The position numbers and the translations under genes are program-made. From contig NZ_CADIJO010000010.1 of NCBI RefSeq assembly GCF_902859705.1, forward strand, positions 62,001 through 126,000: a stretch of 64,000 nt of DNA, in the 5' to 3' direction. The notes under the pieces were generated by a model. It did not search any database and was not told where the DNA came from. It saw nothing but the letters and a program-made list of their open reading frames with translations. Shown here in pieces: positions 57,243 through 64,000 of the stretch. Numbering within the stretch: the stretch's first letter is position 1; every line of letters starts with the position of its first letter. The stretch is from Achromobacter deleyi (lineage in GTDB: Bacteria; Pseudomonadota; Gammaproteobacteria; Burkholderiales; Burkholderiaceae_B).

Positions 57243-57791
57243 CTACGGCAAACGGCGGATCACGCTGTTGGCGTACATCGGGCCCTGCACATGGTGGCCC
57301 GTCATGACGTTGGTCTGGTAGCGCTGCACCACGCCATCGAGCGATGCAGGGTCGAGCAACGCCCGCATCGTGGCAAAGCCGGCCGAGTCCACGCGTTCGG
57401 GCGCACGGCCCTTGGGATACAGGCGCCGCTTGCCCTCGTCGATAGGCGCCTGCAGCACGCCGCCGCTGGCCGTCAGGTCCAGCACGAGCTTGCCGTCGCG
57501 CAAGCGCGCCGATCCATACGCGCCCAGTTCGGCATCGTCCAGCAGCAGGCTGCCGGTCAGCGCATAGTCGCCCGACGGCAGCGGCTGCACGTACAGACGC
57601 AGGGTATAGGGCGGCTCGCCGTTGCGGTCATCGACCGTCCAGCGGTATTCGCCGGCCGCCCATAAGGATGACGGCGCGGCCATGGCGCTGGCGGCTGGCG
57701 CCGCAGGCGTGACGGCTTGGGCGGCAGTGCCGGCGCAGAGCGCAGCGCCCAGCAGGGCGGCGCGCAGCGATCGCGTCAGGAAGGCTTGCAT
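57243..57791 (-). CDS. Exported protein of unknown function next to the siderophore receptor
   Basis: This is a 182-residue protein with a clear Sec signal (MQAFLTRSLRAALLGAALCAGTAAQA). The mature part starts with an Ala/Pro-rich stretch and then has beta-type segments (YTLRLYVQPLPSGDYALTGSLLLDDAELGAYGSARLRDGKLVLDL). I do not recognise the family. It follows the TonB receptor gene by 70 bp on the same strand and probably shares its Fur-controlled transcript. A role in iron-ligand handling at the cell surface is possible but is only inferred from position. Confidence 0.65.
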   Translation of the reverse strand: MQAFLTRSLRAALLGAALCAGTAAQAVTPAAPAASAMAAPSSLWAAGEYRWTVDDRNGEPPYTLRLYVQPLPSGDYALTGSLLLDDAELGAYGSARLRDGKLVLDLTASGGVLQAPIDEGKRRLYPKGRAPERVDSAGFATMRALLDPASLDGVVQRYQTNVMTGHHVQGPMYANSVIRRLP

Positions 57792-57861
57792 GGTGTTCTC
57801 CTTGGTGTTGCGTTCAGGGGGGTACGGGAAGCGTGTCCAGGATGGCTGGGCCGCGCCCGCT

Positions 57862-60114
57862 TCAATACTTGACCCGCAGGTTCAGCATGGCGCTGCGCGG
57901 CTCGCCATAGGCGTTGCCCATGTCCGCGTTGCCCAGCCGCTGGTAATAGACCTTGTCGAACAGGTTGTTCACGTTCAGGCCCAGCGACACGTGGTCGCTG
58001 ACGCGGTAGCCGATGCGGGCATTCCAGAGGGCATAGCCGGCTTGCGACACGCGCACCGAACTGCCGCTGACCGGGCCCTGCACGGCGCTTTCGGTATAGA
58101 TGCCGCTCTTGATGTTGACGCCGCCGCCCACGCTCCAGCGGTTCCATTCACCCGGCAGCTGATAGGTCGTCCACAGCTGGAAGATGTGCCTGGGCGTAAA
58201 GGTCCTGAAGGCCGCGCCGCCATTGGTGTTGTCTTTCAGGTAGCGGGTGGTGTTGAAGGTATAGCCGCCCGCGACTTCCCAGCCCGGCGCGATGCGGCCC
58301 GAGACCTCGGCTTCCAGGCCCTGGCTGCGCACCTGGCCGCTGGCGTCATAGCAGCAGTCGCCTACGTCGGGATAGGCCGGGTCGCGTTGGGCGCGGTTGC
58401 GTTCGGTGATGCGAAACAGCGCGAAAGACGTGTTCAGCTTGCCATCGAGCCACTCGCTTTTCAGGCCGGCTTCGTAGTTGGACCCCACCACCGGCGGCAG
58501 CGAGCCGCCGTCGGCCGTGCGCAGGTCGCTTTGCACGCGGAAGATGTCGGCATAGCTGGCGTACGCGGTCCAGTGGCTGTCGATGTCGAAGACCAGGCCC
58601 GCGTACGGCGTCATGCGGCCATGCTCGCTGACCGCCGGATCGCTGCGGCCGGTGATGAGATTCTTGCTCTGCGTGCGCCACCAGCTCATGCGCGATCCCA
58701 GCACCAGCGTCAACGGATCCGCCAGCTTCAGCCGCGCCATCGCATACACGCCGGACTGGCGGGTCTTGACGTCGCTCTTGCTGCCCCATTGCGGGTCGGC
58801 CGGCTCGGGATAGTCGTTGACGTCGTAGTGAAAGACATCCACTGGCCGCGCCGAAAAGCCCGGCAAGGAATACGCGTTGTAGGCCCGCGCGCTGCGGTCG
58901 TACCAATTGCCGCCGAACACCAGTTCGTGGCGGCGGCCCAGGGCTTCGAATGCGCCGGTCACCATCAGGTCCATGCCCAGCTGTTCGTTGCGGTATTGGT
59001 TGCCGCCGCCATACAGACGGGGCCCCAGACCGGTCTGGCGATCGACGGCGCCGCGCACATAGGCGTATTTGAGCTTGCTGGTTTCGTCGGCCTGGTTGAC
59101 GTTGAGCTTGACCGTCCAGTCGGACGAGAACTGGTGCGCCAGTTCGGCGAACACCTGCGTGTTCTCGAAATCCCAGCGGTTCCAGTCGGCGCCCAGGTAG
59201 GTGCCGCGCGTCAGGCCAAGATCGCCGCCATCCTTGTAGCGAGGCAGCTGCATCATGTAGGGCAGCCAATCGCGCTTCTGGTAGCTGCCGCCCAGGGTCA
59301 GCAGCGTGCGTTCGCCCAGGTCGGCCTCGACGATGCCGTAGTAGGCCTGCTTCTGCGAGTTGGCCACGTCATAGAAATACTTGCGGTCTTCCTGCGCCGT
59401 GGCGATGCGGCCGCGCACCGAACCCGAGGCGTTCAGCGGCGTGGACAGGTCCAGTTCGCCGCGGTAGTTGTCCCACGACCCGGCGCTGGCCGAGCCGGAA
59501 AACTGCAATTCACGCGTGGGGCGCTTTCGCACCAGGTTGATAACGCCGCCGGGCTGGCCCGCGCCGTTGAACAGGCCGGCCGCGCCGCGCAGCAGTTCCA
59601 CGTGGTCAAACATGAACAGATCGGGCTGCGCCCACGATGCGCCCCCCGTCTGCATCGGCACGCCGTCGTACTGGAAGTATTCGATCTGGAAACCGCGTGA
59701 ATAGAACTGCGGAATCGCGGCGGTGGCGGCCAGGTCGATGGTGATGCCGGGGGTCTGCGCCATGGCGTCTTCCAGCGACGCCAGGTTCTGGTCTTCGATG
59801 CGTTGACGCGTGATGACGGACACCGACTGCGGTATTTCACGCAACGACAGCGGCAGCTTGCCACCGATGGTGACGCTGGGCGCGGTGTACGAGGCACTGC
59901 CTTCGGTGACGCCGGCCTGCTCGCCCTGCACCGTGACCGGCGCCAGGATGGCGGTGCCCGGCTCGGCCGACTGCGCCCCCGCGCTGCCCGCCCCCGCGGC
60001 CAGCCCGACCGCCACGGCGCCGCGCCGCAACCACTGCGCGGCGGCTGCCGCACCCGCGTGGGATGAATGTTTGCGCCGCGCCAACCGACGCGCCCCACGT
60101 GTCTTGATACCCAC
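57862..60114 (-). CDS. TonB-dependent siderophore receptor
   Basis: This 750-residue outer-membrane receptor begins with a long, Arg-rich signal region ending GSAGAQ. Next come a TonB-box-like start (ILAPVTVQGE), a plug domain (about 85-190: LPLSLREIPQSVSVITRQRIEDQNLASLEDAMAQTPGI; FDHVELLRGAAGLFNGAGQPGGVINLVRKRP) and a 22-strand barrel. The end is NNLFDKVYYQRLGNADMGNAYGEPRSAMLNLRVKY with a C-terminal aromatic. It fits the FhuA/FpvA/FoxA-type siderophore receptor family. A Fur box lies 35-49 bp upstream. No siderophore synthesis genes are present, so it may use a foreign siderophore. Confidence 0.92.
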   Translation of the reverse strand: MGIKTRGARRLARRKHSSHAGAAAAAQWLRRGAVAVGLAAGAGSAGAQSAEPGTAILAPVTVQGEQAGVTEGSASYTAPSVTIGGKLPLSLREIPQSVSVITRQRIEDQNLASLEDAMAQTPGITIDLAATAAIPQFYSRGFQIEYFQYDGVPMQTGGASWAQPDLFMFDHVELLRGAAGLFNGAGQPGGVINLVRKRPTRELQFSGSASAGSWDNYRGELDLSTPLNASGSVRGRIATAQEDRKYFYDVANSQKQAYYGIVEADLGERTLLTLGGSYQKRDWLPYMMQLPRYKDGGDLGLTRGTYLGADWNRWDFENTQVFAELAHQFSSDWTVKLNVNQADETSKLKYAYVRGAVDRQTGLGPRLYGGGNQYRNEQLGMDLMVTGAFEALGRRHELVFGGNWYDRSARAYNAYSLPGFSARPVDVFHYDVNDYPEPADPQWGSKSDVKTRQSGVYAMARLKLADPLTLVLGSRMSWWRTQSKNLITGRSDPAVSEHGRMTPYAGLVFDIDSHWTAYASYADIFRVQSDLRTADGGSLPPVVGSNYEAGLKSEWLDGKLNTSFALFRITERNRAQRDPAYPDVGDCCYDASGQVRSQGLEAEVSGRIAPGWEVAGGYTFNTTRYLKDNTNGGAAFRTFTPRHIFQLWTTYQLPGEWNRWSVGGGVNIKSGIYTESAVQGPVSGSSVRVSQAGYALWNARIGYRVSDHVSLGLNVNNLFDKVYYQRLGNADMGNAYGEPRSAMLNLRVKY

Positions 60115-60148
60115 GATTTCCTCCGCTTCCTGCCCGTTTCAATAAGAT

Positions 60149-60163
60149 TGATAATCATCTTCA
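60149..60163. promoter_or_regulatory. Fur box upstream of the siderophore receptor
   Basis: TGATAATCATCTTCA matches the 7-1-7 Fur consensus TGATAATNATTATCA at 12 of 14 defined positions. It is located 35 bp upstream of the receptor start codon (60114) and indicates iron repression. Confidence 0.75.
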
Positions 60164-60206
60164 ATGGGCGGAAGGCGGGCAATCGGAAAGGCTTTCGAAT
60201 TCCGGA

Positions 60207-61136
60207 TTAAGGCTTTCGCTTTTTCACCGGCGACACGGCCAGGCGGATGGCGGGCGCCTGTTCACGCAAGGCCTGCCACAAGTGCGTCATCACCGGCCCC
60301 TGCGGCCGATCGCGGCGCCGCGCGGCCGCCAGCGTCTCGGTGCCGCCGGGCAGGTGGCGGTTGGCCAACGACACGAGACGGCCATCCCGCAGTTCGTCTT
60401 CGATCAGAAAACGTGGCATGTGGCCCCAACCCAGGCCTTGCAGCAGGATCTCTTTCTTCATCAGCTGGTCGGCAACCGTGCACTGGCGCGCGCCCTCGAC
60501 CATGAAGTAGTTCCGTGCAGGGGTATGGCGGGCGGTGTCGCGCATGACGCACTGGGTGTAGTCGCGCAGCTGTTCGGGCTTGGTGGCGCGCGGCGCGGGC
60601 TCGCCCAGGTAGCCGGGCGCGGCCACCGGCACGAACGGCACGCTGCCCAGGTCCAGCCATTCGACCTGCGACTCGCCGGGTTCGACGCGATGCAGGATCA
60701 GGTCGGCATCGCCATCCATCAGCCGTTCCCAGGGGCCGGTGACCGCCTCGAAATGCAGGTTCAGCCGCGTGGCCGGCCACGCCGCGAAGAACTGGCCCAG
60801 CATGCCCAGCAGCAAGGGCCGCGGGCAGAAATCGCCGATCACCACGTTCAATTCGGTTTCCTGGCCCATCGCCAACTGCTCGGCATGGGCCCGCAGGCCG
60901 GCCAGTTCGCGCAACAGGGCCTGCGCGCGCAGGTGAAACGACTGTCCGGCTGGCGTGGGCTTGACGCGGTAGCCGGCGCGATCCAGCAGTACCAGGCCCA
61001 GCTGGCGCTCCAGCTTGGCCACCGCGGCGAACACGGCCGGATGGGACCGGTGCAGCAACGCGGCGGCGGCCTGGAAGCCGCCTGCCCGCACCACCGCGTC
61101 GAAGCATTGCAGGTCGTGCAGCGTGAATTCGCTCAT
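60207..61136 (-). CDS. LysR-family transcriptional regulator divergent from the enol-lactonase gene
   Basis: This is a 309-residue LysR regulator. ATG 61136 gives MSEFTLHDLQCFDAVVRAGGFQAAAALLHRSHPAVFAAVAKLERQLGLVLLDR, a normal helix-turn-helix N-terminus; the frame extends upstream without coding character. The effector domain includes ELNVVIGDFCPRPLLLGMLGQFFAAWP. It is divergent from the gene at 61237 with a 100-bp gap and probably controls it. It ends 26 bp before the Fur box region of the receptor gene. Confidence 0.86.
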   Translation of the reverse strand: MSEFTLHDLQCFDAVVRAGGFQAAAALLHRSHPAVFAAVAKLERQLGLVLLDRAGYRVKPTPAGQSFHLRAQALLRELAGLRAHAEQLAMGQETELNVVIGDFCPRPLLLGMLGQFFAAWPATRLNLHFEAVTGPWERLMDGDADLILHRVEPGESQVEWLDLGSVPFVPVAAPGYLGEPAPRATKPEQLRDYTQCVMRDTARHTPARNYFMVEGARQCTVADQLMKKEILLQGLGWGHMPRFLIEDELRDGRLVSLANRHLPGGTETLAAARRRDRPQGPVMTHLWQALREQAPAIRLAVSPVKKRKP

Positions 61137-61236
61137 GTCTGTTTTTCCGACAATCTCTGTGCGATCTTTGTAATATCTTCCAAAACGGCCCGCAACTACG
61201 ATCTGCCTCATCGACTCTTCTTTCATGAGGCCCATC

Positions 61237-62031
61237 ATGCAGACCGAATCCTTCATCACCACGGGCGACGGCGCCCGCATCGCCTACCGCTGGGATGGCG
61301 ACGCCGCCCTGCCCGTGCTGGCGCTGTCCAACTCCATCGGCACCACGCTGCACATGTGGGACGACCTGGTCCCGGCGCTGGCGCGGCATTTCCGCGTGCT
61401 GCGGTTCGACACCCGCGGCCATGGCGCTTCCAGCGTGCCGCCGGGCCCCTATTCGCTGGACCGGCTGGGCCGCGACGTACTGGAATTGTTCGATGCCCTG
61501 GGCGTGCCGCGCGCGCACTTCCTGGGACTGTCGCTGGGCGGCATCATCGGCCAATGGCTGGGCGTGCATGCCCCGGACCGCATCGACCGGCTGATCCTCG
61601 CCAATACCTCGCCCTATCTCGGCCCCGCGCCGCAGTGGGACGAGCGCATCGCCGCCACGCTGCGGGCGCCCGACATGGCGGAAACCGCCGAGACCTTTCT
61701 GGCGAACTGGTTTCCCGCTGCGATGCTGCAAGCCGGCGGCCCGGTCATCGACACGTTCCGCGGCATGCTGCTGGCAACCGACAGGCACGGCCTGGCAGGC
61801 GCCTTCGCGGCCGTGCGGGACACGGACCTGCGCCGCACCATCGCGTTGATTCCGCGCCCCACGCTGGTCATCGCCGGACGCGACGACACGGTGACCGCGG
61901 CCAGCCATGGCGAGCAGATCGCGCAGACGGTGCCGGGCGCGAAGCTGCTGATGTTGCCGGCGGTGCACCTGTCCAATATCGAACAGCCAGAGGCTTTCCG
62001 CGAAGCGGTGCTGGACTTCCTGCGCGGCTAA
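61237..62031 (+). CDS. pcaD: 3-oxoadipate enol-lactonase-like alpha/beta hydrolase
   Basis: This is a 264-residue alpha/beta hydrolase closely following the PcaD pattern. It has LALSNSIGTTLHMWDDLVPALARHFRVLRFDTRGHGAS, nucleophile Ser 99 in GLSLGGIIGQWLG, NTSPYLGPAPQWDERI, acid Asp in VIAGRDDTVT and His in LPAVHLSNIEQPEAF. PcaD opens 3-oxoadipate enol-lactone in the protocatechuate/catechol pathway. ATG 61237 is chosen for its GAGG ribosome-binding site; ATG 61225 is 12 nt upstream. No other pca genes are adjacent, so a different lactone or ester substrate is possible. The 3' end overlaps the convergent AraC gene by 4 nt. Confidence 0.8.
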   Translation: MQTESFITTGDGARIAYRWDGDAALPVLALSNSIGTTLHMWDDLVPALARHFRVLRFDTRGHGASSVPPGPYSLDRLGRDVLELFDALGVPRAHFLGLSLGGIIGQWLGVHAPDRIDRLILANTSPYLGPAPQWDERIAATLRAPDMAETAETFLANWFPAAMLQAGGPVIDTFRGMLLATDRHGLAGAFAAVRDTDLRRTIALIPRPTLVIAGRDDTVTAASHGEQIAQTVPGAKLLMLPAVHLSNIEQPEAFREAVLDFLRG

Positions 62032-62909
62032 CGCAGCTCGCTGGGGCGCACGCCGAAGCGACGGCGAAACGCCACCGAGAAATGCGCGGGCGCGTAACCC
62101 ACGTGCCAGGCGGCCTCGGACACGCTCAGGCCGCCGCTCAGGATCAATTCGCGTCCATGGGTCAGGCGCGCCTCTTGCAGATAGCGGGCCATGCTGACGC
62201 CGAAGGCGCGCTTGAAGGCCGCTTCCAGCTTGCGGGTGTGCAGGCCCAAGGCACGCGCCAGCATCGAAGACGACGGCGCGCCGCGCAGGTCCGCGGCCAG
62301 GCGGCGGCGCGCCTCGTGGGCGGCGTCCAGGTCGCGCACGGCGGCCGACGGCGCCGCCGCGCGTTCATCCGGCAGCGGCGCCTGCCCGGCCTGGGCCAGG
62401 GCAATCGCCGCCAGTTCCAGGCCCTTGGCAGCCAGGTACAGGCCGCGCGCCGGCCCCTCGTAGCGGCAGACGCGCACCTGATCGGCAATGCGGCGCGCTT
62501 CGCGGCCCGCCGTACCGTGCCAGATGACGGGACCGCCATCGCTGGGCAGGAAATCGGGATCCACGCCCAGTTCCTGCCACAGCGACGCCGCCGGAAGCGT
62601 GACCACGGTGTAGCGCTGGTCCACACCTGCCTCGAAAGCATCGGCGCCCTGTGCCTGGCCGGGGTTCCAGGCCAGGCACAGCGCCGGCCCGCGCAACGCG
62701 AGCGACGCGCGGTCTTCGACGCGGCTGCGCACCTGCCCGTCGAGCAGAATGACCTTCAGGCCGGGATACAGGGATTCTTCGCGCCACTCGGTGACGCTGC
62801 GGCGGAACACGCCGGCGCGCAGCGAGCAGCCATGGGCCAGGTCAAGCGCCGCGTCGACGCGGTGGTGTTCGGCAGCGGGGGCCGCGGCGCGGGCGCGCAG
62901 GAAAGGCAT
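62028..62909 (-). CDS. AraC-family regulator, PchR-like, of iron uptake
   Basis: This is a 293-residue AraC regulator of the PchR type that senses siderophores. The N-terminal domain (about 1-190) is poorly conserved. The C-terminal domain (about 205-293) has SSMLARALGLHTRKLEAAFKRAFGVSMARYLQEARLTHGRELI and LSVSEAAWHVGYAPAHFSVAFRRRFG. A Fur box lies 37 bp upstream, which is typical for siderophore-pathway regulators that need both iron limitation and ligand. The nearby TonB receptor is its most likely target. Confidence 0.85.
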   Translation of the reverse strand: MPFLRARAAAPAAEHHRVDAALDLAHGCSLRAGVFRRSVTEWREESLYPGLKVILLDGQVRSRVEDRASLALRGPALCLAWNPGQAQGADAFEAGVDQRYTVVTLPAASLWQELGVDPDFLPSDGGPVIWHGTAGREARRIADQVRVCRYEGPARGLYLAAKGLELAAIALAQAGQAPLPDERAAAPSAAVRDLDAAHEARRRLAADLRGAPSSSMLARALGLHTRKLEAAFKRAFGVSMARYLQEARLTHGRELILSGGLSVSEAAWHVGYAPAHFSVAFRRRFGVRPSELR

Positions 62910-62945
62910 GGGATCGGACCGGATGCACCGGTCAGGGGGCTTATT

Positions 62946-62960
62946 TGAGAATAATTATTA
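62946..62960. promoter_or_regulatory. Fur box upstream of the PchR-like regulator
   Basis: TGAGAATAATTATTA matches TGATAATNATTATCA at 12 of 14 defined positions, in a short AT-rich island in otherwise GC-rich DNA, between the AraC start and the oxidoreductase stop. Confidence 0.75.
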
Positions 62961-63016
62961 TTACCCAAGTTCCATGCCGGCTCAATCAGGCCGCCCCGCT
63001 CCGCTGACCCTCGGCC

Positions 63017-63919
63017 TTATTCGCCTGCCCGCTCCCAGCGGCGCTGGATCGCCTTGGCGGCCACCACGCCGTCCGCCATCGACGTGACCACGCAGGGGTG
63101 CATGCGGTGCGCCACCTCGCCGATGGCATAGATGTCGGGCACGCTGGTTTCGGCCGTAGCGACATCGGTGCGGATGTAGCCGCGTTCGTCGCGCGCCAGT
63201 TGCAGGCCATCGGCAAACGACGCCTGCGGTTCCCAGCCATAGAACACCAGGATCAGGTCGTAGCGCCGGCCGTCCACGCTGCGGTTGGCCGGGTCGACCT
63301 GGTACGGGCCGATGCGCACGCCTTCCTTGCCGGCGCGCTGCACCCATTGCTGCTGGGCCCGCACGCTGCGCGCATACAGGTGCACCGTGGCGGCGCCCCG
63401 GTTGCGCACATAGACATAGTTTTCGAAGGCGTTGTCGCCGCCGCCCAGCACGGCGACGGACAGGCCGGAGTAATCCTGCGCCACGATGGGCGAGCCCGGG
63501 CCGATCAGCACCCCGGGCCAGCGCGATCCGGGGGGATGTTCCGGAAAGCCCTTGGCGCGCACGCCGGAGGCGATCACCAGGGTGCGGCCCCGCACCTGCG
63601 ATACGCCCCCATTTTCATCGGACAAGCTGGCCTCGATGCCGCCCTTGCAGGGCCGCACCGCCGTCACCCGCGCGCCCAGCCGCAACGGCACGCCGGCCGC
63701 GCGCACGCTCGTGTCGATATTGGCGGCCACCTGCTGGCCGGTCACCCCGGGCAGCACGGCGATCCAGTCGTCCGTGAAGGGGTTGTCGCTGCTCAGCCCG
63801 CCCAGGCGGTCGCCCGCCTCGACCAGCAGCGGCGCCAGGCCCAGCCTGGCCAGCCACAGGGCGCAGGAGGCGCCGGCCGGGCCGCCCCCTACAATGACCG
63901 AATCGTGCATCTGTTGCAT
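63017..63919 (-). CDS. NAD(P)/FAD-dependent oxidoreductase (thioredoxin-reductase-like, no CxxC)
   Basis: This is a 300-residue flavoprotein with two Rossmann motifs: FAD-binding VIVGGGPAGASCALWLARLG near the N-terminus and NAD(P)-binding VAVLGGGDNAFENYVYV near residue 155. YAIGEVAHRMHP near residue 275 contributes to the FAD site. The redox CxxC of thioredoxin reductase is missing, so it resembles the ferredoxin/flavodoxin-NADP reductase type 2 group. Its place upstream of a Fur-regulated PchR-like regulator suggests a role in reducing ferric siderophore or an electron carrier; this is inference. The start may be ATG 63919 or 63910. Confidence 0.8.
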   Translation of the reverse strand: MQQMHDSVIVGGGPAGASCALWLARLGLAPLLVEAGDRLGGLSSDNPFTDDWIAVLPGVTGQQVAANIDTSVRAAGVPLRLGARVTAVRPCKGGIEASLSDENGGVSQVRGRTLVIASGVRAKGFPEHPPGSRWPGVLIGPGSPIVAQDYSGLSVAVLGGGDNAFENYVYVRNRGAATVHLYARSVRAQQQWVQRAGKEGVRIGPYQVDPANRSVDGRRYDLILVFYGWEPQASFADGLQLARDERGYIRTDVATAETSVPDIYAIGEVAHRMHPCVVTSMADGVVAAKAIQRRWERAGE

Positions 63920-64000
63920 TTCACCCCTTGTTTGCCATTGCCGGCCCCTCGCGGGCGCCCGGACATGGCCGAATTGTAGCCAGCGCGCCAGCCCCGGCCC

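Overview
The window is a stretch of high-GC bacterial chromosome (strongly C/G-ending codons) from a betaproteobacterium, most likely Burkholderiales, family Alcaligenaceae (Achromobacter/Bordetella type). This rests on the AtpF and AtpE sequences, the Bug-type tripartite tricarboxylate binding proteins, the many LysR/AraC regulators and the peptide and amide transporters. Species-level identity is inference. No rRNA, tRNA, CRISPR array, prophage or classical insertion sequence was seen.

Layout. 1-157 is the tail of an NAD(P)H-hydrate dehydratase gene, followed by a small unknown protein. 1-14 kb is a peptide uptake and hydrolysis island: two near-identical dipeptide-type binding proteins, a LysR regulator, two M20 metallopeptidases, an aspartoacylase-like amidohydrolase, a DppBCDF ABC transporter and a serine hydrolase. 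14.0-14.9 kb is non-coding and carries two inverted copies of a palindromic repeat element. 15-26 kb holds housekeeping and mixed genes (dapD, a GlxA-like regulator with an SDR, a class II amidotransferase, a threonine aldolase-like lyase, rep, priA). 26.3-36.2 kb holds hemE, an orphan Fis-type regulator and the complete F1Fo ATP synthase operon atpIBEFHAGDC. 36.4-40.8 kb has a DUF1254 protein, an enoyl-CoA hydratase and an M61 peptidase with PDZ domain, followed by a third copy of the repeat element. 41.3-46.7 kb is a carboxylate-catabolism block: two Bug binding proteins around a two-subunit CoA-transferase, then a LysR regulator divergent from maleate isomerase. 46.7-56.9 kb is one long minus-strand amide operon: urea/amide ABC importer (urtABCDE-like), aliphatic amidase amiE, a MoxR/NorQ-type ATPase with a NorD-type VWA protein, then amiC and amiR. 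57.2-63.9 kb is an iron-uptake region: TonB siderophore receptor, PchR-like AraC regulator, flavin oxidoreductase and two Fur boxes, interrupted by an enol-lactonase and its LysR regulator.

How the parts work together. The 1-14 kb cluster would bind and import peptides or peptide-like amides and hydrolyse them in the cytoplasm. The amide operon would import short amides, hydrolyse them to ammonia and an acid, and sense them through cytoplasmic AmiC and the RNA-binding antiterminator AmiR.

The most unusual signals are two. (1) Three copies of an element of about 290 bp have a nearly invariant core inside long palindromic arms. The arm sequence differs between copies, yet both arms within each copy remain complementary, and the flanks are strongly G/T-rich on the element's own strand. 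(2) A NorQ/NorD-type ATPase-VWA activator pair sits inside an amidase operon whose enzyme needs no metal cofactor.
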